A DNA stretch of 64,000 nt from NCBI GenBank assembly GCA_900299145.1, contig OMIN01000098.1, positions 70,081 to 134,080 of the forward strand, read 5' to 3'. This document shows positions 35,401-44,394 of this stretch, piece by piece. The position numbers and the translations under genes are program-made. Positions within the stretch are counted from its first letter, which is position 1, and each line of letters begins with the position of its first letter. Source of the DNA: Betaproteobacteria bacterium. Lineage in GTDB: Bacteria; Pseudomonadota; Gammaproteobacteria; Burkholderiales; SG8-41. The notes beneath the pieces are model-generated. The model was given only the letters and a program-made list of their open reading frames with translations, was not told the origin of the DNA and made no database searches.

Positions 35401-36378
35401 ATGAAACAAGTCGTATTTCGCGCCACGGTAGGCGCACTGATGTGCGCGGGAATGCTGCGGCTACCCGAGGCGCACGCGCAATCATTTCCCTCACAGCCGC
35501 TGGAGCTGGTGGCGCACACCGCGCCCGGCGGCGGCACCGATCAGTTCGTGCGGCTGGTGGGCGAGATCCTTTTGCGTGAAAAAATGGTAACGCAGGCTCC
35601 GGTGATTTCCAATCGCGTGGGCGGCGGCGGGGCGATTGCGTATAACTACGCCAAGGGCAAGAAAGGTGATCCGCATGTGCTGCTCGCGGTGGCCACGGGC
35701 ACGTTTATGTCCGCGTTGGTGCGGCCCGATCTGGGGTTTTCGCTGAATGACTTCACGCCGGTGGCGTTTCTGGCGATGGACCCGCAAGTGGTTGCGGTGA
35801 CGGGCGACAGCAAGTACACCCACATCAAGGAGCTGATCGAGGCCGCGAAGCGCGAACCCAACAGCATCGTCAGCGCCATCGCCTCGGCCACCGGCTCCGG
35901 GCGGCTGTTTCAATACATGCTCGAAAAGCAGACCGGTGCGAAGTTCAACTACGTGTCGTTCAAGAGCGGTTCTGAGGCGGGCACCGCAGTGGCTGGCGGC
36001 CACGTGCATCTGACAACGGAAAACCACAGCGAAGTCGCGGCACATCTGGAATCGAAAAAGGTGCGCGTGCTGGCGGTGACCGGCGAAAAGCGCATGGCGG
36101 CGCTGCCCAACGTGCCAACCATGAAGGAATTGGGCTTCCCCATCGTGGTGGGCACGGGCCGCGGGATCGTGATGCCGGCAGGCGTGCCGCGCGAACCGGT
36201 TGTTGCGGTGGAAAACATGCTCCGGCGCATGATGGCGTCAAAGCAGTGGAAGGATTATTCGGCGGGCAACAACTTCGAGGAGAACTTTCTCGACGGCGCG
36301 CAGTTTCGCAAGTATCTCGAATCGCGACGCGACGAGTTCCGCGATTTTCTGACACACGTGGGCTTGTTGAAGAAATAG
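35401..36378 (+). CDS. Bug/TctC-type receptor (first of three in tandem)
   Basis: 325 residues, ATG at 35401 with GGAG upstream. Signal peptide (GALMCAGMLRLPEAHAQ), then FPSQPLELVAHTAPGGGTD, VISNRVGGGGAIAYNYAKG and the usual VRVLAVTGEKRMAALPNVPTM segment. First of three consecutive receptor genes on the same strand; the three differ from each other, so they are not recent duplicates. Confidence 0.87.
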   Translation: MKQVVFRATVGALMCAGMLRLPEAHAQSFPSQPLELVAHTAPGGGTDQFVRLVGEILLREKMVTQAPVISNRVGGGGAIAYNYAKGKKGDPHVLLAVATGTFMSALVRPDLGFSLNDFTPVAFLAMDPQVVAVTGDSKYTHIKELIEAAKREPNSIVSAIASATGSGRLFQYMLEKQTGAKFNYVSFKSGSEAGTAVAGGHVHLTTENHSEVAAHLESKKVRVLAVTGEKRMAALPNVPTMKELGFPIVVGTGRGIVMPAGVPREPVVAVENMLRRMMASKQWKDYSAGNNFEENFLDGAQFRKYLESRRDEFRDFLTHVGLLKK

Positions 36379-36434
36379 CGAATGTTTGTTCGCTACGTTC
36401 TTCAGGCTTCGCGCCGCGCCCGGGCGGAGCGTTA

Positions 36435-36453
36435 TAACTATCTGATTTAATTA
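36435..36453 (+). repeat. AT-rich boundary motif, copy 13
   Basis: TAACTATCTGATTTAATTA, 16 bases before the ATG of the second tandem receptor gene. An inverted copy lies at 37529, so this gene is bracketed. Confidence 0.65.
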
Positions 36454-36469
36454 CTTTTGGGTGGCTGAC

Positions 36470-37477
36470 ATGAGCCGGCAACAAAAGCAGAGGTCGCACG
36501 TTGATGCGATATTAAGCGTGGCGCTGATTGCGCTGGCAACGCTTGCCGTGAACGCGGGCGCACAGGGCTGGAAGCCCGAAAACCCGATAGAAGTCATCGT
36601 CAATTGCGCGCCGGGCTGCGGGCCGGATCGCGTAGGGCGGCTGATGGCGGGTGTGTTTCAGACGCAAAAGTTTGTCGATACCCCGGTGTCAGTGCAGAAC
36701 CGGCCCGGTGGCGGCGGTGCGGTGGCGCAAACCTATCTCAATCAGTTTTCCGGCAACGGACATTACATTTTTCACACCGGCAAAGGGGTGCTGACCAACC
36801 ACGCGATGGGCCGCGTTGTGGCCCCGTATACCGAGTTGACACCCATTGCCAATCTCTTCGGCGAGTACATCGGCGTGGCGGTGAAGCCGGATTCAAATAT
36901 CAAATCGGGACGCGATCTCATCGAGCGGTTGCGCAAAGACCCGGCGGCGGTGAGTTTTGGCATTGCCACCAGCCTTGGCAATACCAATCATCAGGGGTTC
37001 GCCGGCGCATTGAAAGCCGCCGGCGTGGATGTACGCAAGACGCGCAATGTCATATTTCAGTCGGGCGCGCTGGCGATTACCGCCATGCTCGGTGGGCACA
37101 TCGATGTGGTTCCGGTGTCGGTGGGCAGTTGGGTGCCGCACCTGAAAAACAATGCTGTGCGCGTGATCGCGGTGTCGTCGGCGCAACGACTACCGGGATT
37201 TTTTTCAGGCATCCCGACGTGGCGCGAGCAGGGCGCGAATTCGGTGGTCTCCAACTGGCGCGGCGTGTTTGGCCCGCGCGGCATGACCGCGGCACAAGTG
37301 GCGTTCTGGGAATCGGCATTTCAGAAACTCATGGAGACGCCGGAATGGAAAAATGAAATGGTCACGTTAAATGGTTTGTCGGAATTCATGGGCGCCGCGC
37401 GGTTGAAAAAATACATGGAAGAAGACTACGCCGAGATCAAGGCCTTCCTGGTGGAGCTGGAGCTGGCGAAAAAGTAG
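36470..37477 (+). CDS. Bug/TctC-type receptor, divergent (second in tandem)
   Basis: 335 residues; the ATG at 36470 is chosen, with a GTG at 36461 as alternative. Signal peptide ALIALATLAVNAGAQ. The N-terminal glycine loop reads VNCAPGCGPDRVG instead of the common PxxxGGxxD pattern, so its ligand pocket may differ. VQNRPGGGGAVAQTYL and YTELTPIANLFGE keep the family pattern. Confidence 0.82.
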   Translation: MSRQQKQRSHVDAILSVALIALATLAVNAGAQGWKPENPIEVIVNCAPGCGPDRVGRLMAGVFQTQKFVDTPVSVQNRPGGGGAVAQTYLNQFSGNGHYIFHTGKGVLTNHAMGRVVAPYTELTPIANLFGEYIGVAVKPDSNIKSGRDLIERLRKDPAAVSFGIATSLGNTNHQGFAGALKAAGVDVRKTRNVIFQSGALAITAMLGGHIDVVPVSVGSWVPHLKNNAVRVIAVSSAQRLPGFFSGIPTWREQGANSVVSNWRGVFGPRGMTAAQVAFWESAFQKLMETPEWKNEMVTLNGLSEFMGAARLKKYMEEDYAEIKAFLVELELAKK

Positions 37478-37528
37478 TAGTGATTGCGTTGATGGCCGTG
37501 CCAACGGATATTCAACCTTCTTAAAATA

Positions 37529-37548
37529 TTAATAAAAACAAATACTTA
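37529..37548 (-). repeat. AT-rich boundary motif, copy 14 (touches tctC start)
   Basis: Plus strand TTAATAAAAACAAATACTTA; its last A is the first base of the ATG at 37548. Confidence 0.75.
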
Positions 37549-38543
37549 TGAAATTCACTTGGTGCGCGGCAATCAGTGATTTGGGCGTCATGATGCTGTG
37601 CTGTGCGTCGATCATCGCCGTCAATGCAACCGCACTTGCTGCAGACAACTGGCCCAGCAAACCCGTGCGCATCGTCAACCCGTACACCGCGGGCGGCGGC
37701 GTCGACGTCGTGGGCCGTGCCATTGCGCAGCAGTTGTCGGAGCTGTGGGGCCAGCCGGTGGTGACGGACAATCGTCCCGGCGCGGGCACCACGCTCGGCA
37801 TGGAAATCGTCGCCCACGCGCCGGCCGATGGCTACACGCTGCTGGTGAGCAACGGCGCAGTGGCAACTGCACCAGCGCTGTATCCAAAGTTGAATTACAA
37901 CGTGAGCAAAGACCTTGCGCCCATCGTGCTGGCGGTGCAATCGCCGTACGTTCTGACCGTGCATCCCTCGGTTAAAGCCCAATCGGTGCAGGCGTTGTTG
38001 AGCCTTGCGCGCGCGCAGCCTGGCAAGCTCACCTACGGCTCGGTCGGCATGGGCTCACCCGCGCATCTGATGACGGAACTCTTGCGCGCGATGACCGGTA
38101 CCGACATGGTGCACGTGCCATACAAAGGCGGCGCGCCGTCTACCACCGGGCTGCTGTCCGGCGAAATTCAGGTGCTGTTCAGTCCCATCTCCACCATGCT
38201 GCCGCACGCCAGGGCAGGCCGCGCGCGCGTGCTGGCGGTATCCAGCGCCAAACGCGTGGAACTTGCGCCGGATTTACCGTCAGTGGCCGAAGCCGGCGTG
38301 CCGGGTTTCGATGGTACCAGTTGGTATCCGTTCTTCGCGCCCGCGCGCACGCCAATGGCGCTGATTCAGAAAATCAACACCGACATCAACCGCATTCTGC
38401 AAAAACCGGACGTGCGCAGCCGCTTTCTCGCCATGGGCATGATTCCGGCGGGTGGCGCGCCGGAGGTGTTGCGCGATTATCTGGCGGTGGAAATCAAACG
38501 CTGGGGGAAGGTGATTGCGGATACCGGCGTTAGGGCGGAGTAG
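37548..38543 (+). CDS. Bug/TctC-type receptor (third in tandem)
   Basis: 331 residues. Signal peptide (MLCCASIIAVNATALAA), then WPSKPVRIVNPYTAGGGVD, VVTDNRPGAGTTLG, HAPADGYTLLVSNGAV and DMVHVPYKGGAPSTTGLL. The ATG lies inside a copy of the AT-rich motif and no Shine-Dalgarno sequence precedes it. Its 3' end overlaps the convergent TetR remnant by about 67 bases. Confidence 0.88.
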   Translation: MKFTWCAAISDLGVMMLCCASIIAVNATALAADNWPSKPVRIVNPYTAGGGVDVVGRAIAQQLSELWGQPVVTDNRPGAGTTLGMEIVAHAPADGYTLLVSNGAVATAPALYPKLNYNVSKDLAPIVLAVQSPYVLTVHPSVKAQSVQALLSLARAQPGKLTYGSVGMGSPAHLMTELLRAMTGTDMVHVPYKGGAPSTTGLLSGEIQVLFSPISTMLPHARAGRARVLAVSSAKRVELAPDLPSVAEAGVPGFDGTSWYPFFAPARTPMALIQKINTDINRILQKPDVRSRFLAMGMIPAGGAPEVLRDYLAVEIKRWGKVIADTGVRAE

Positions 38544-39168
38544 CTGATTTTTTCTATACTTAGGATTCGCCGCTTGCCGCTTTGACTTTTAGTCTCCGAG
38601 AGTGCCTGGCAAACCAGCGCGCGAGCGACCCAGGCAATGACTTCCAGCGTTTCGTCACCGCTGGTACGGCCGATATCACGGACGGCTATCAGGGCTTCCG
38701 TACCCATCACCATGTTGAGCGCCTGTTTCAGACGTGTTCGTGCGGCGAGCGTTAGCTGCTTGTCCAGCAAGTCGACGACGGGGTCGATGTAGCTCATGCG
38801 CCGGCCCGGCCGCAACGGCGCCTTTTCCGCCGTGTTTTCCAGCCAGACCGTCAGAAATGAACGCCCCGTGGCGTGCAGGCCGATCACTTCGCTGATCAAA
38901 AGGCTGGTCCACTCGGAAGCGGCCCGACTGGTACCTTCGCCCGGGTCGTTGTCTCACGGACTAGCGCGGCTATCGACGGAAAGTAGCGATAGGCCGTGGC
39001 GCGCGACACCATGGCTTGCTCTGCCACTTCATCGAGCGTCGGATTGCGTCCTTCCTCGCGCAAGGCTAGGGCGGCGTCGATCAGCGCCTGGCGCGTGCGG
39101 CGCTTTGGGTTGACGTGGCCTGCCGCTTCAAGAGGGCGTGGCGGCGGGCTTGACTTATTTTTTTACAT
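38477..39168 (-). pseudogene. TetR-family repressor gene, frameshifted and without an open start
   Basis: The minus strand encodes a TetR helix-turn-helix (KRRTRQALIDAAL, then TLDEVAEQAMVSRATAYRYF) from about 39105 to 38975, but the frame stops about 17 codons past LVRETT. The ligand-binding half (RAASEWTSLLISEVIGLHA) continues in another frame to 38477, so one base appears to be missing near 38963. The only ATG in frame with the first half (39168) is followed at once by TAA. Either the gene is dead or the sequence has errors. It faces a cupin gene across twin palindromes, the usual TetR arrangement. Confidence 0.78.
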
Positions 39169-39178
39169 GAACAATAAT

Positions 39179-39210
39179 GAGATAAATATCTCATAAAGAG
39201 ATTAAAATCT
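39179..39210. promoter_or_regulatory. twin palindromes, probable TetR operator pair
   Basis: GAGATAAATATCTC (39179–39192, perfect six-base arms) and AGATTAAAATCT (39199–39210, perfect five-base arms) are centred 19 bases apart, near two helical turns, in the gap between the TetR remnant and the cupin gene. They share the pattern AGATnAAnATCT. Confidence 0.7.
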
Positions 39211-39280
39211 TATTGTGGCACAGAGTCCGGAGCCTTCCGAAGCCTTACCCCTGCGACTACGTTACAGGAGACCCCCCATC

Positions 39281-39724
39281 ATGAGCAGCCAGGCGTTAGT
39301 ACTGACCCCCGATCAACAGGCTCGCGCCCTTAATGTTGTTGGTATGCAGATCAAGGTGCTTGCGTCCAATGTGGACACCCAAAGCTTTGGCATTACCCTG
39401 CAAGAGGGCCCTGAAGGCGCCGGCCCGCCGCTGCACCGGCATGGCTGGGACGAGGCGTTCTATGTGCTCAAGGGCGCGGTGAATTTCCAGTGTGACGGCG
39501 ACCGAATTGTTTGCGCTGCAGGCACGCTCGTCCATGTGCCGTGCGGCACTTTCCATGGCTTTAGCTTCGGACAAGGCGGTGGGTCGATGCTAGAAATCTC
39601 CGGCGCGGGCGCGAACGCGGCCCCCTTTTTTACGGCCATCCACAACGAAATTCCCGCCGGGCCGCCGAATATTCCAAAGCTGCTTGAGTTGGCGCGACAA
39701 CACGGCGTCGAGTTCGCGGTGTAG
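39281..39724 (+). CDS. small cupin-domain protein
   Basis: 147 residues, ATG at 39281 with CAGGAG upstream. One cupin barrel: GPPLHRHGWDEAFYVLKGAV near residue 48 gives motif 1 (two histidines and a glutamate), and VHVPCGTFHGFSFG gives motif 2. Divergent from the TetR remnant and behind its likely operators, so it is probably the regulated gene. Function unknown; many such proteins bind metal or small ligands. Confidence 0.85.
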   Translation: MSSQALVLTPDQQARALNVVGMQIKVLASNVDTQSFGITLQEGPEGAGPPLHRHGWDEAFYVLKGAVNFQCDGDRIVCAAGTLVHVPCGTFHGFSFGQGGGSMLEISGAGANAAPFFTAIHNEIPAGPPNIPKLLELARQHGVEFAV

Positions 39725-39773
39725 CCCGTTTTTCGACAAGCCATGGGTCACCCGTCCTGCCCGCCATCGCATC

Positions 39774-40136
39774 ATGAATATCCCTGCAGCCACCACGCCG
39801 GCGCTTGTACTCGCGTCCACACGCGCACTACTTGCCGGCTTGTGCCTGTTCGTCGGCTTGAAGTGGATGGGGAAGGACGCGTTTCTCGCTGCGGCCTGGT
39901 ACGCAATCCCGGCCCTTTTTGTCGCCCTGGGGCAGCGGTGGGCCCTTTGGCTCACGCTAGCCATGAACGGGATAACGGTCGCGCTGGGGCTATTGGTGCT
40001 GCCGGACTTTGGCCGCCTCCATGGCGGCGAAATATTCGCCTATGCCAGCGTGCCGGCGATCCTTGAGATTCTGTTGGCAATCCACATGATCCGGGTCCGT
40101 GCGAAACCCTGTAACAGCAACAATAAGCACCGATGA
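39774..40136 (+). CDS. small membrane protein of unknown function
   Basis: 120 residues starting at the ATG at 39774. Four hydrophobic segments (TRALLAGLCLFVGLKWMG, FLAAAWYAIPALFVALG, LWLTLAMNGITVALGLLVL, YASVPAILEILLAIHMI) suggest a four-helix inner-membrane protein. I do not recognise a family. It follows the cupin gene by 49 bases and is probably in the same unit. Confidence 0.65.
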   Translation: MNIPAATTPALVLASTRALLAGLCLFVGLKWMGKDAFLAAAWYAIPALFVALGQRWALWLTLAMNGITVALGLLVLPDFGRLHGGEIFAYASVPAILEILLAIHMIRVRAKPCNSNNKHR

Positions 40137-40138
40137 AT

Positions 40139-40158
40139 TAAGTATTTGTTTTAATTAA
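40139..40158 (+). repeat. AT-rich boundary motif, copy 15 (convergent gap)
   Basis: TAAGTATTTGTTTTAATTAA starts two bases after the stop of the small membrane protein and about 85 bases before the end of the convergent MFS gene. It is upstream of no gene. Confidence 0.72.
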
Positions 40159-40242
40159 ATTATTTTTGGATGCTATAGAGGAATCGCCCGCTGGGGCAAG
40201 GCGGTGAAGCACACCGGCGAAACCGCAGAGTAACGAACGGCG

Positions 40243-41415
40243 CTATGCAGCTTTCGGTCCCCGCCCCTGCATCGCATACCACAACACGGCAACGCCGGTG
40301 ATGCCGATGGGAATCAGCGAAATGTAATTGAGCAGCGTCCAGCCGCCGGTGGTAACCAGCGCGCCGGACGAAAACGAGGTAACCATCATCACCGCGAATA
40401 CGCAAAAGTTGATGGCGCCTTGCGCCTTGTCTTTTTCTTCGGGCCGGTAGGCTTGGAGCGACAGGGCAGTGCCTGCGGTGAACAGGAAATTCCAGCCCAC
40501 GCCGACGAGGAACATCGAGATCAGGAAGTGCATCACGTCGACACCCGACAACGCGACCGCGATACAGATCAGGTTCAGTACCACGCCCACGGCGAGAATG
40601 GTGACCGCGCCGTAACGCTTGATGAGTTGCCCGGTGAAAAATCCCGGCGCAAACATCCCGATGACGTGCCATTCCAGCACCAGTGCCGCGTCACTGAACG
40701 GGTGGCCGCACACCTGCATGGCAATGGGGGAGGCTGACATGGTGATATTCATCACACCGTAGCCTAGCGCCGCTGCTGCCGTGCTGACGATGAACACGGG
40801 TTGGCGCATGATTTCCGACAACGGGCGGCCACCACCAGCGCCGGGCTTTTTGGCGGGCACTGGCGGAAATGTCACCAGCGAGATTACCACCATGGCAATC
40901 AGCGCCACACCCGCCAGTGCGACGTACGCCGCCGCGAACGGCGTGGTCCACAAATGCTGCGTCCACTTCGCCAGATTGGGGCCGATCACGCCGCCGATGA
41001 TGCCGCCGGCCAGCACCATCGAGACCGCGCGTTCGCGGTATTCGGGCTTGGCGAGTTCCGCTGCCGCAAAACGGTACAATTGCCCGTTAGCGCTGTAATA
41101 GCCGGAGATCACCGTGGCCGTCACCAGCAGCCAGAAATTCTTGTTGATGACCGCGTAGGCTGCCAGCAGCGTCGAGAAAAACGCCACCGCCAGCCCAATC
41201 TGAAACGACGCCTTGCGCCCCCAGCGCGCCTGCGATGCCGCCACTGGCCCGGTGGAAATCGCGCCGCCGACGACGTAGCCCAATATCGGCAGCGTCGCCA
41301 TCCAGCTCAATGGCGCAAGCGAATACCCCACCAGCCCGTTGACCGCGACGAAGAGTACGTTATTGGTGAGAAACAGGCCCTGCGCGGCGGCCATCAGCCA
41401 GAGGTTGCGGTTCAT
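40243..41415 (-). CDS. major facilitator superfamily transporter
   Basis: 390 residues with about 12 hydrophobic segments and a basic central loop (PPVPAKKPGAGGGRPL). QARWGRKASFQIGLA matches the MFS loop 2–3 signature. The family moves small solutes with protons; the substrate is not apparent. It is alone on its strand, 165 bases from the gamma-glutamyltransferase-like gene; that gap shows nothing recognisable. Confidence 0.85.
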   Translation of the reverse strand: MNRNLWLMAAAQGLFLTNNVLFVAVNGLVGYSLAPLSWMATLPILGYVVGGAISTGPVAASQARWGRKASFQIGLAVAFFSTLLAAYAVINKNFWLLVTATVISGYYSANGQLYRFAAAELAKPEYRERAVSMVLAGGIIGGVIGPNLAKWTQHLWTTPFAAAYVALAGVALIAMVVISLVTFPPVPAKKPGAGGGRPLSEIMRQPVFIVSTAAAALGYGVMNITMSASPIAMQVCGHPFSDAALVLEWHVIGMFAPGFFTGQLIKRYGAVTILAVGVVLNLICIAVALSGVDVMHFLISMFLVGVGWNFLFTAGTALSLQAYRPEEKDKAQGAINFCVFAVMMVTSFSSGALVTTGGWTLLNYISLIPIGITGVAVLWYAMQGRGPKAA

Positions 41416-41579
41416 TGAGCGTGGGGTGTCTCGACGCGTGCTCGCATAACACGCTACGCGCGAGAAATACTGGATTGAAAGAAACGTGCCGAGTCTAGCG
41501 GTTTAGGCGGGGCACGTCACGCGAGAAAACCTGCAGATAAAAGTTATCTATTGTGTGCAAATAGGCGCAAATCACAGCA

Positions 41580-43238
41580 TCAAAAGCCGAGCGCCAATCC
41601 ACCCGGCCGCGGATCAGTGGCGCCGCGCAGCACGCCGTTTTTCCGATCGAGTTGAATCAACTGTACCGCGCCGCCGCCCGACCAAGGGCCGAGCGCTTCG
41701 ACATTGTGCCCCATGGCATTGAGCGCATCGCGTGTCGCCTGCGGCATGCGGCTCTCGGCGCGCAGTTGCGGCGTTTTGCCGAGGCTGCCCGGGTCGGTGC
41801 CGGGGAAGCTATACCAGCGCGGCGCGTCAATCGCATCCTGCAGCGACATGCCGTGATCGATGAGGTTGGTGATGACCTGCGTGTTCACCTGCGTCTGCTG
41901 ATCGCCGCCCGGCGTGCCGCCGACAAGCCACGGCGCGCCGTCCTTGCACACCATATAAGCGTTTAGCGTGTGCATGGTGCGGCGGCCCGGCGCGATGACG
42001 TTGGGGTGATTCGGGTCGAGGCTGAAGCCGCGGCCTGCGCGGTTGTTCAGCGTGATGCCGGTTTCGCCCGCGACAAAACATGAGCCGAACGAATTCGACA
42101 GGCTGTGGATGAACGACAACGCATTGCCGTTGCCATCCGCCACCGCGAAGTAACTCGTATCACCGTCGTGCTCGGGAATGACCGCGCCCGCCGGCCAGCG
42201 CGCCTGCTTCGGGTCAATCTCCGCGCGGCGTTTTGCCGCATGCGCTTTCGACATCAACGCTTCCAGCGGCCACTTCACAAACGCCGGATCGCCGGCGTAA
42301 CGGTTGCGATCGGCGAAGGCGAGCTTCTTGGCTTCGGTGAGCAGATGCACGCGCTCTGCGCTCATCGCGTTGAGCGATTTCAGATCGAAGCCTTCGATGA
42401 TGTTGAGCTGCTCCAGCAGTAGAAAGCCCTGCGACGGCGGCGCGGTTTCGTGCACTGTGTAACCGCGATAGTCGGTGCTGATCGGCGCGTAGGTCACCGC
42501 CTGCTGGCGCGCGAAGTCGTCCAGTTCAAACAAGCCCCCCTGCGCCCTGCAATAGGCGACGATTTTCTCGGCGATTTCGCCGCGGTAAAAGGCTTCCGCG
42601 CCGCCTTTGGCCACCGCCCGTAGTGAACGCGCCAGCATCGGCGCGGCCCAGCGCTCGCCCATCGCCGGCGCGCGGCCATGGGGCAAATATTGCTTCCTGG
42701 AAAATTCGTATTGCGACAGCCGGTCGGCGCGCTCTTCGTAGCGGCGGCTGATGTAATCCGTGATGGCGATACCTTCCTCGGCGAGCTTGATCGCGGGTTC
42801 CCACAACTCCGCCCACGGCATCGTGCCGTAGCGCTTCCAGATCGCTTCGTAAACGCTCACGCCACCCGGCACACTTGCCGCATGCACGCCGTCGAGCGGC
42901 ATGTCCTTGTGACCGTGGCTGCGGTAATAATCGGCGGTGGCGCCGGCGGCGGCAACACCGCTGCCGTTGTACGCCACCACTTCCTTTTTCTTCGCGTCGT
43001 GCAGCACCACGAACGCGTCGCCGCCCAAGCCGCATTTCATCGGCAGCAGCACGCCTTCCGCAGCCGCGATCGCAATTGCCGCATCAAACGCGTTGCCGCC
43101 TCGCTGCATGATCGACAGTCCGATAAACGCCGCCGCCGGGTGCGCGGACCCGACCATGCCGCGCGTGCCAACCGCTTCCGGCCGCTGCACCGCGCGTTTA
43201 CCCTCTGCCACGCTCAATCCCCACGATCCGTCGTCCAT
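41580..43238 (-). CDS. gamma-glutamyltransferase-family Ntn hydrolase
   Basis: 552 residues, ATG at 43238 with GGAGTG upstream. Self-cleaving family: the nucleophile threonine is probably in EHDGDTSYFAVADGNGNALS near residue 360, followed by NNRAGRGFSLDPNHPN and the substrate loop PWLVGGTPGGDQQ. No signal peptide, unlike periplasmic GGT, so a cytoplasmic acylase or gamma-glutamyl hydrolase is more likely than glutathione breakdown. Confidence 0.88.
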   Translation of the reverse strand: MDDGSWGLSVAEGKRAVQRPEAVGTRGMVGSAHPAAAFIGLSIMQRGGNAFDAAIAIAAAEGVLLPMKCGLGGDAFVVLHDAKKKEVVAYNGSGVAAAGATADYYRSHGHKDMPLDGVHAASVPGGVSVYEAIWKRYGTMPWAELWEPAIKLAEEGIAITDYISRRYEERADRLSQYEFSRKQYLPHGRAPAMGERWAAPMLARSLRAVAKGGAEAFYRGEIAEKIVAYCRAQGGLFELDDFARQQAVTYAPISTDYRGYTVHETAPPSQGFLLLEQLNIIEGFDLKSLNAMSAERVHLLTEAKKLAFADRNRYAGDPAFVKWPLEALMSKAHAAKRRAEIDPKQARWPAGAVIPEHDGDTSYFAVADGNGNALSFIHSLSNSFGSCFVAGETGITLNNRAGRGFSLDPNHPNVIAPGRRTMHTLNAYMVCKDGAPWLVGGTPGGDQQTQVNTQVITNLIDHGMSLQDAIDAPRWYSFPGTDPGSLGKTPQLRAESRMPQATRDALNAMGHNVEALGPWSGGGAVQLIQLDRKNGVLRGATDPRPGGLALGF

Positions 43239-43391
43239 ATTGTTTCACTCCGGTGAGTTCAAGCGCGTGAAGATAGGCCCGGTGACACGCAGTGGTCAAG
43301 CACGGGCGCGAAGAGACTTCTTGCGATGGGTTGCGCCGGTGGGCAGATTGGGCGGAGAATCCCTAGCCTATCCATTCGAGGGGAGATTGCC

Positions 43392-44348
43392 ATGACAGTG
43401 CAAGCGGTGGAATCGGTACGGGAAGCCAAGACTCAGCCACAGGCAGGCGCGGTAGAAGTGTCGCCCATGGCCATACATTGCGGCGCTGAGATTCGCGGCG
43501 TCGATTTGTCAAAGCCGCTGCCACCGGCTCATGTGAAAGCCGTGCGCGACGCGCTGCTTAAATGGAAAGTCGTATTTTTCCACGGGCAAACGCTGGATCA
43601 CCGATCGCACATCGCCGCCGCGCGCCAATTTGGTGACACCACCGCCGGCCACGTGGTGTATGGCAGCGACGGCGAGTTTCCGCAGATTTACTCCGTGGCG
43701 AAAAACCGCAAGGCCAACCGCTTCCAGGGCCAAGTGCTGTTTCGCCCGTGGTCCGGCTGGCATACCGACATCACAGCCGCGGTGAATCCGCCGGCGGCAT
43801 CGATGTTGCGTGGAGATGTGGTTCCGCCCTATGGTGGTGACACGCAATTCACCAATCTGGTGGCGGCGTACAACGCGTTGTCGCCGACCATGCAGAAAAT
43901 CGTCGACGGCCTGCGCGGCGTACATCGCTTCGCGCCGCCGCCGGGCGTGGCCGAAACGCCGGAGTACCGCGAGCTGATGAAAAAGCGCACGCTGGTCACC
44001 GAGCACCCGATCGTGCGCGTGCATCCGGAAACCGGCGAGCGGGCGCTCTTTGTCAGTCCGTCGTTTCTGAAATCCATCGTCGGCATGTCTGCGCGCGAGA
44101 GCCAGGTGATGCTGGAGTTTTTGTGGGAGCACATCGTGCGCTCCGAATTCACCGTGCGGTTCCGCTGGTCGCCGGGTTGCGTCGCGTTCTGGGATAACCG
44201 CTCCACCGCACACCTTGCTCCGCGCGATATTTTCGATTCGGATTTCGAGCGGCAGTTTTATCGCGTGACGCTGGTGGGCGATGTGCCGGTGGGTGTCGAT
44301 GGCAAGCCGTCGACTGCGCTGGAAGGCGTGCCGATTACCGCAGTATAG
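43392..44348 (+). CDS. TauD/TfdA-family 2-oxoglutarate-dependent dioxygenase
   Basis: 318 residues; ATG at 43392 with GGGGAGA upstream. Iron ligands in SGWHTDITAAVNPP (near residue 123) and WDNRSTAHLAPRDI, with the oxoglutarate arginine in FERQFYRVTLVG. Only distantly similar to the member at 25017–25883. Followed after 46 bases by an FAH-family gene, which suggests a degradation pathway in which a hydroxylated intermediate is later cleaved. Confidence 0.87.
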   Translation: MTVQAVESVREAKTQPQAGAVEVSPMAIHCGAEIRGVDLSKPLPPAHVKAVRDALLKWKVVFFHGQTLDHRSHIAAARQFGDTTAGHVVYGSDGEFPQIYSVAKNRKANRFQGQVLFRPWSGWHTDITAAVNPPAASMLRGDVVPPYGGDTQFTNLVAAYNALSPTMQKIVDGLRGVHRFAPPPGVAETPEYRELMKKRTLVTEHPIVRVHPETGERALFVSPSFLKSIVGMSARESQVMLEFLWEHIVRSEFTVRFRWSPGCVAFWDNRSTAHLAPRDIFDSDFERQFYRVTLVGDVPVGVDGKPSTALEGVPITAV

Positions 44349-44366
44349 TATTGCGCAGATATATTG

Positions 44367-44386
44367 TAAGTATCTGTTTTATAAAG
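44367..44386 (+). repeat. AT-rich boundary motif, copy 16
   Basis: TAAGTATCTGTTTTATAAAG, running into AAAGGAAA and the ATG at 44395; nearly the same leader as at 1647 and 57427. Confidence 0.72.
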
Positions 44387-44394
44387 GAAATATT

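Noticed and set aside
38676-38957. 93-codon minus-strand frame inside the TetR region
   Set aside because: Arginine- and glycine-rich shadow in a third frame; the TetR-like residues are in the other two frames.
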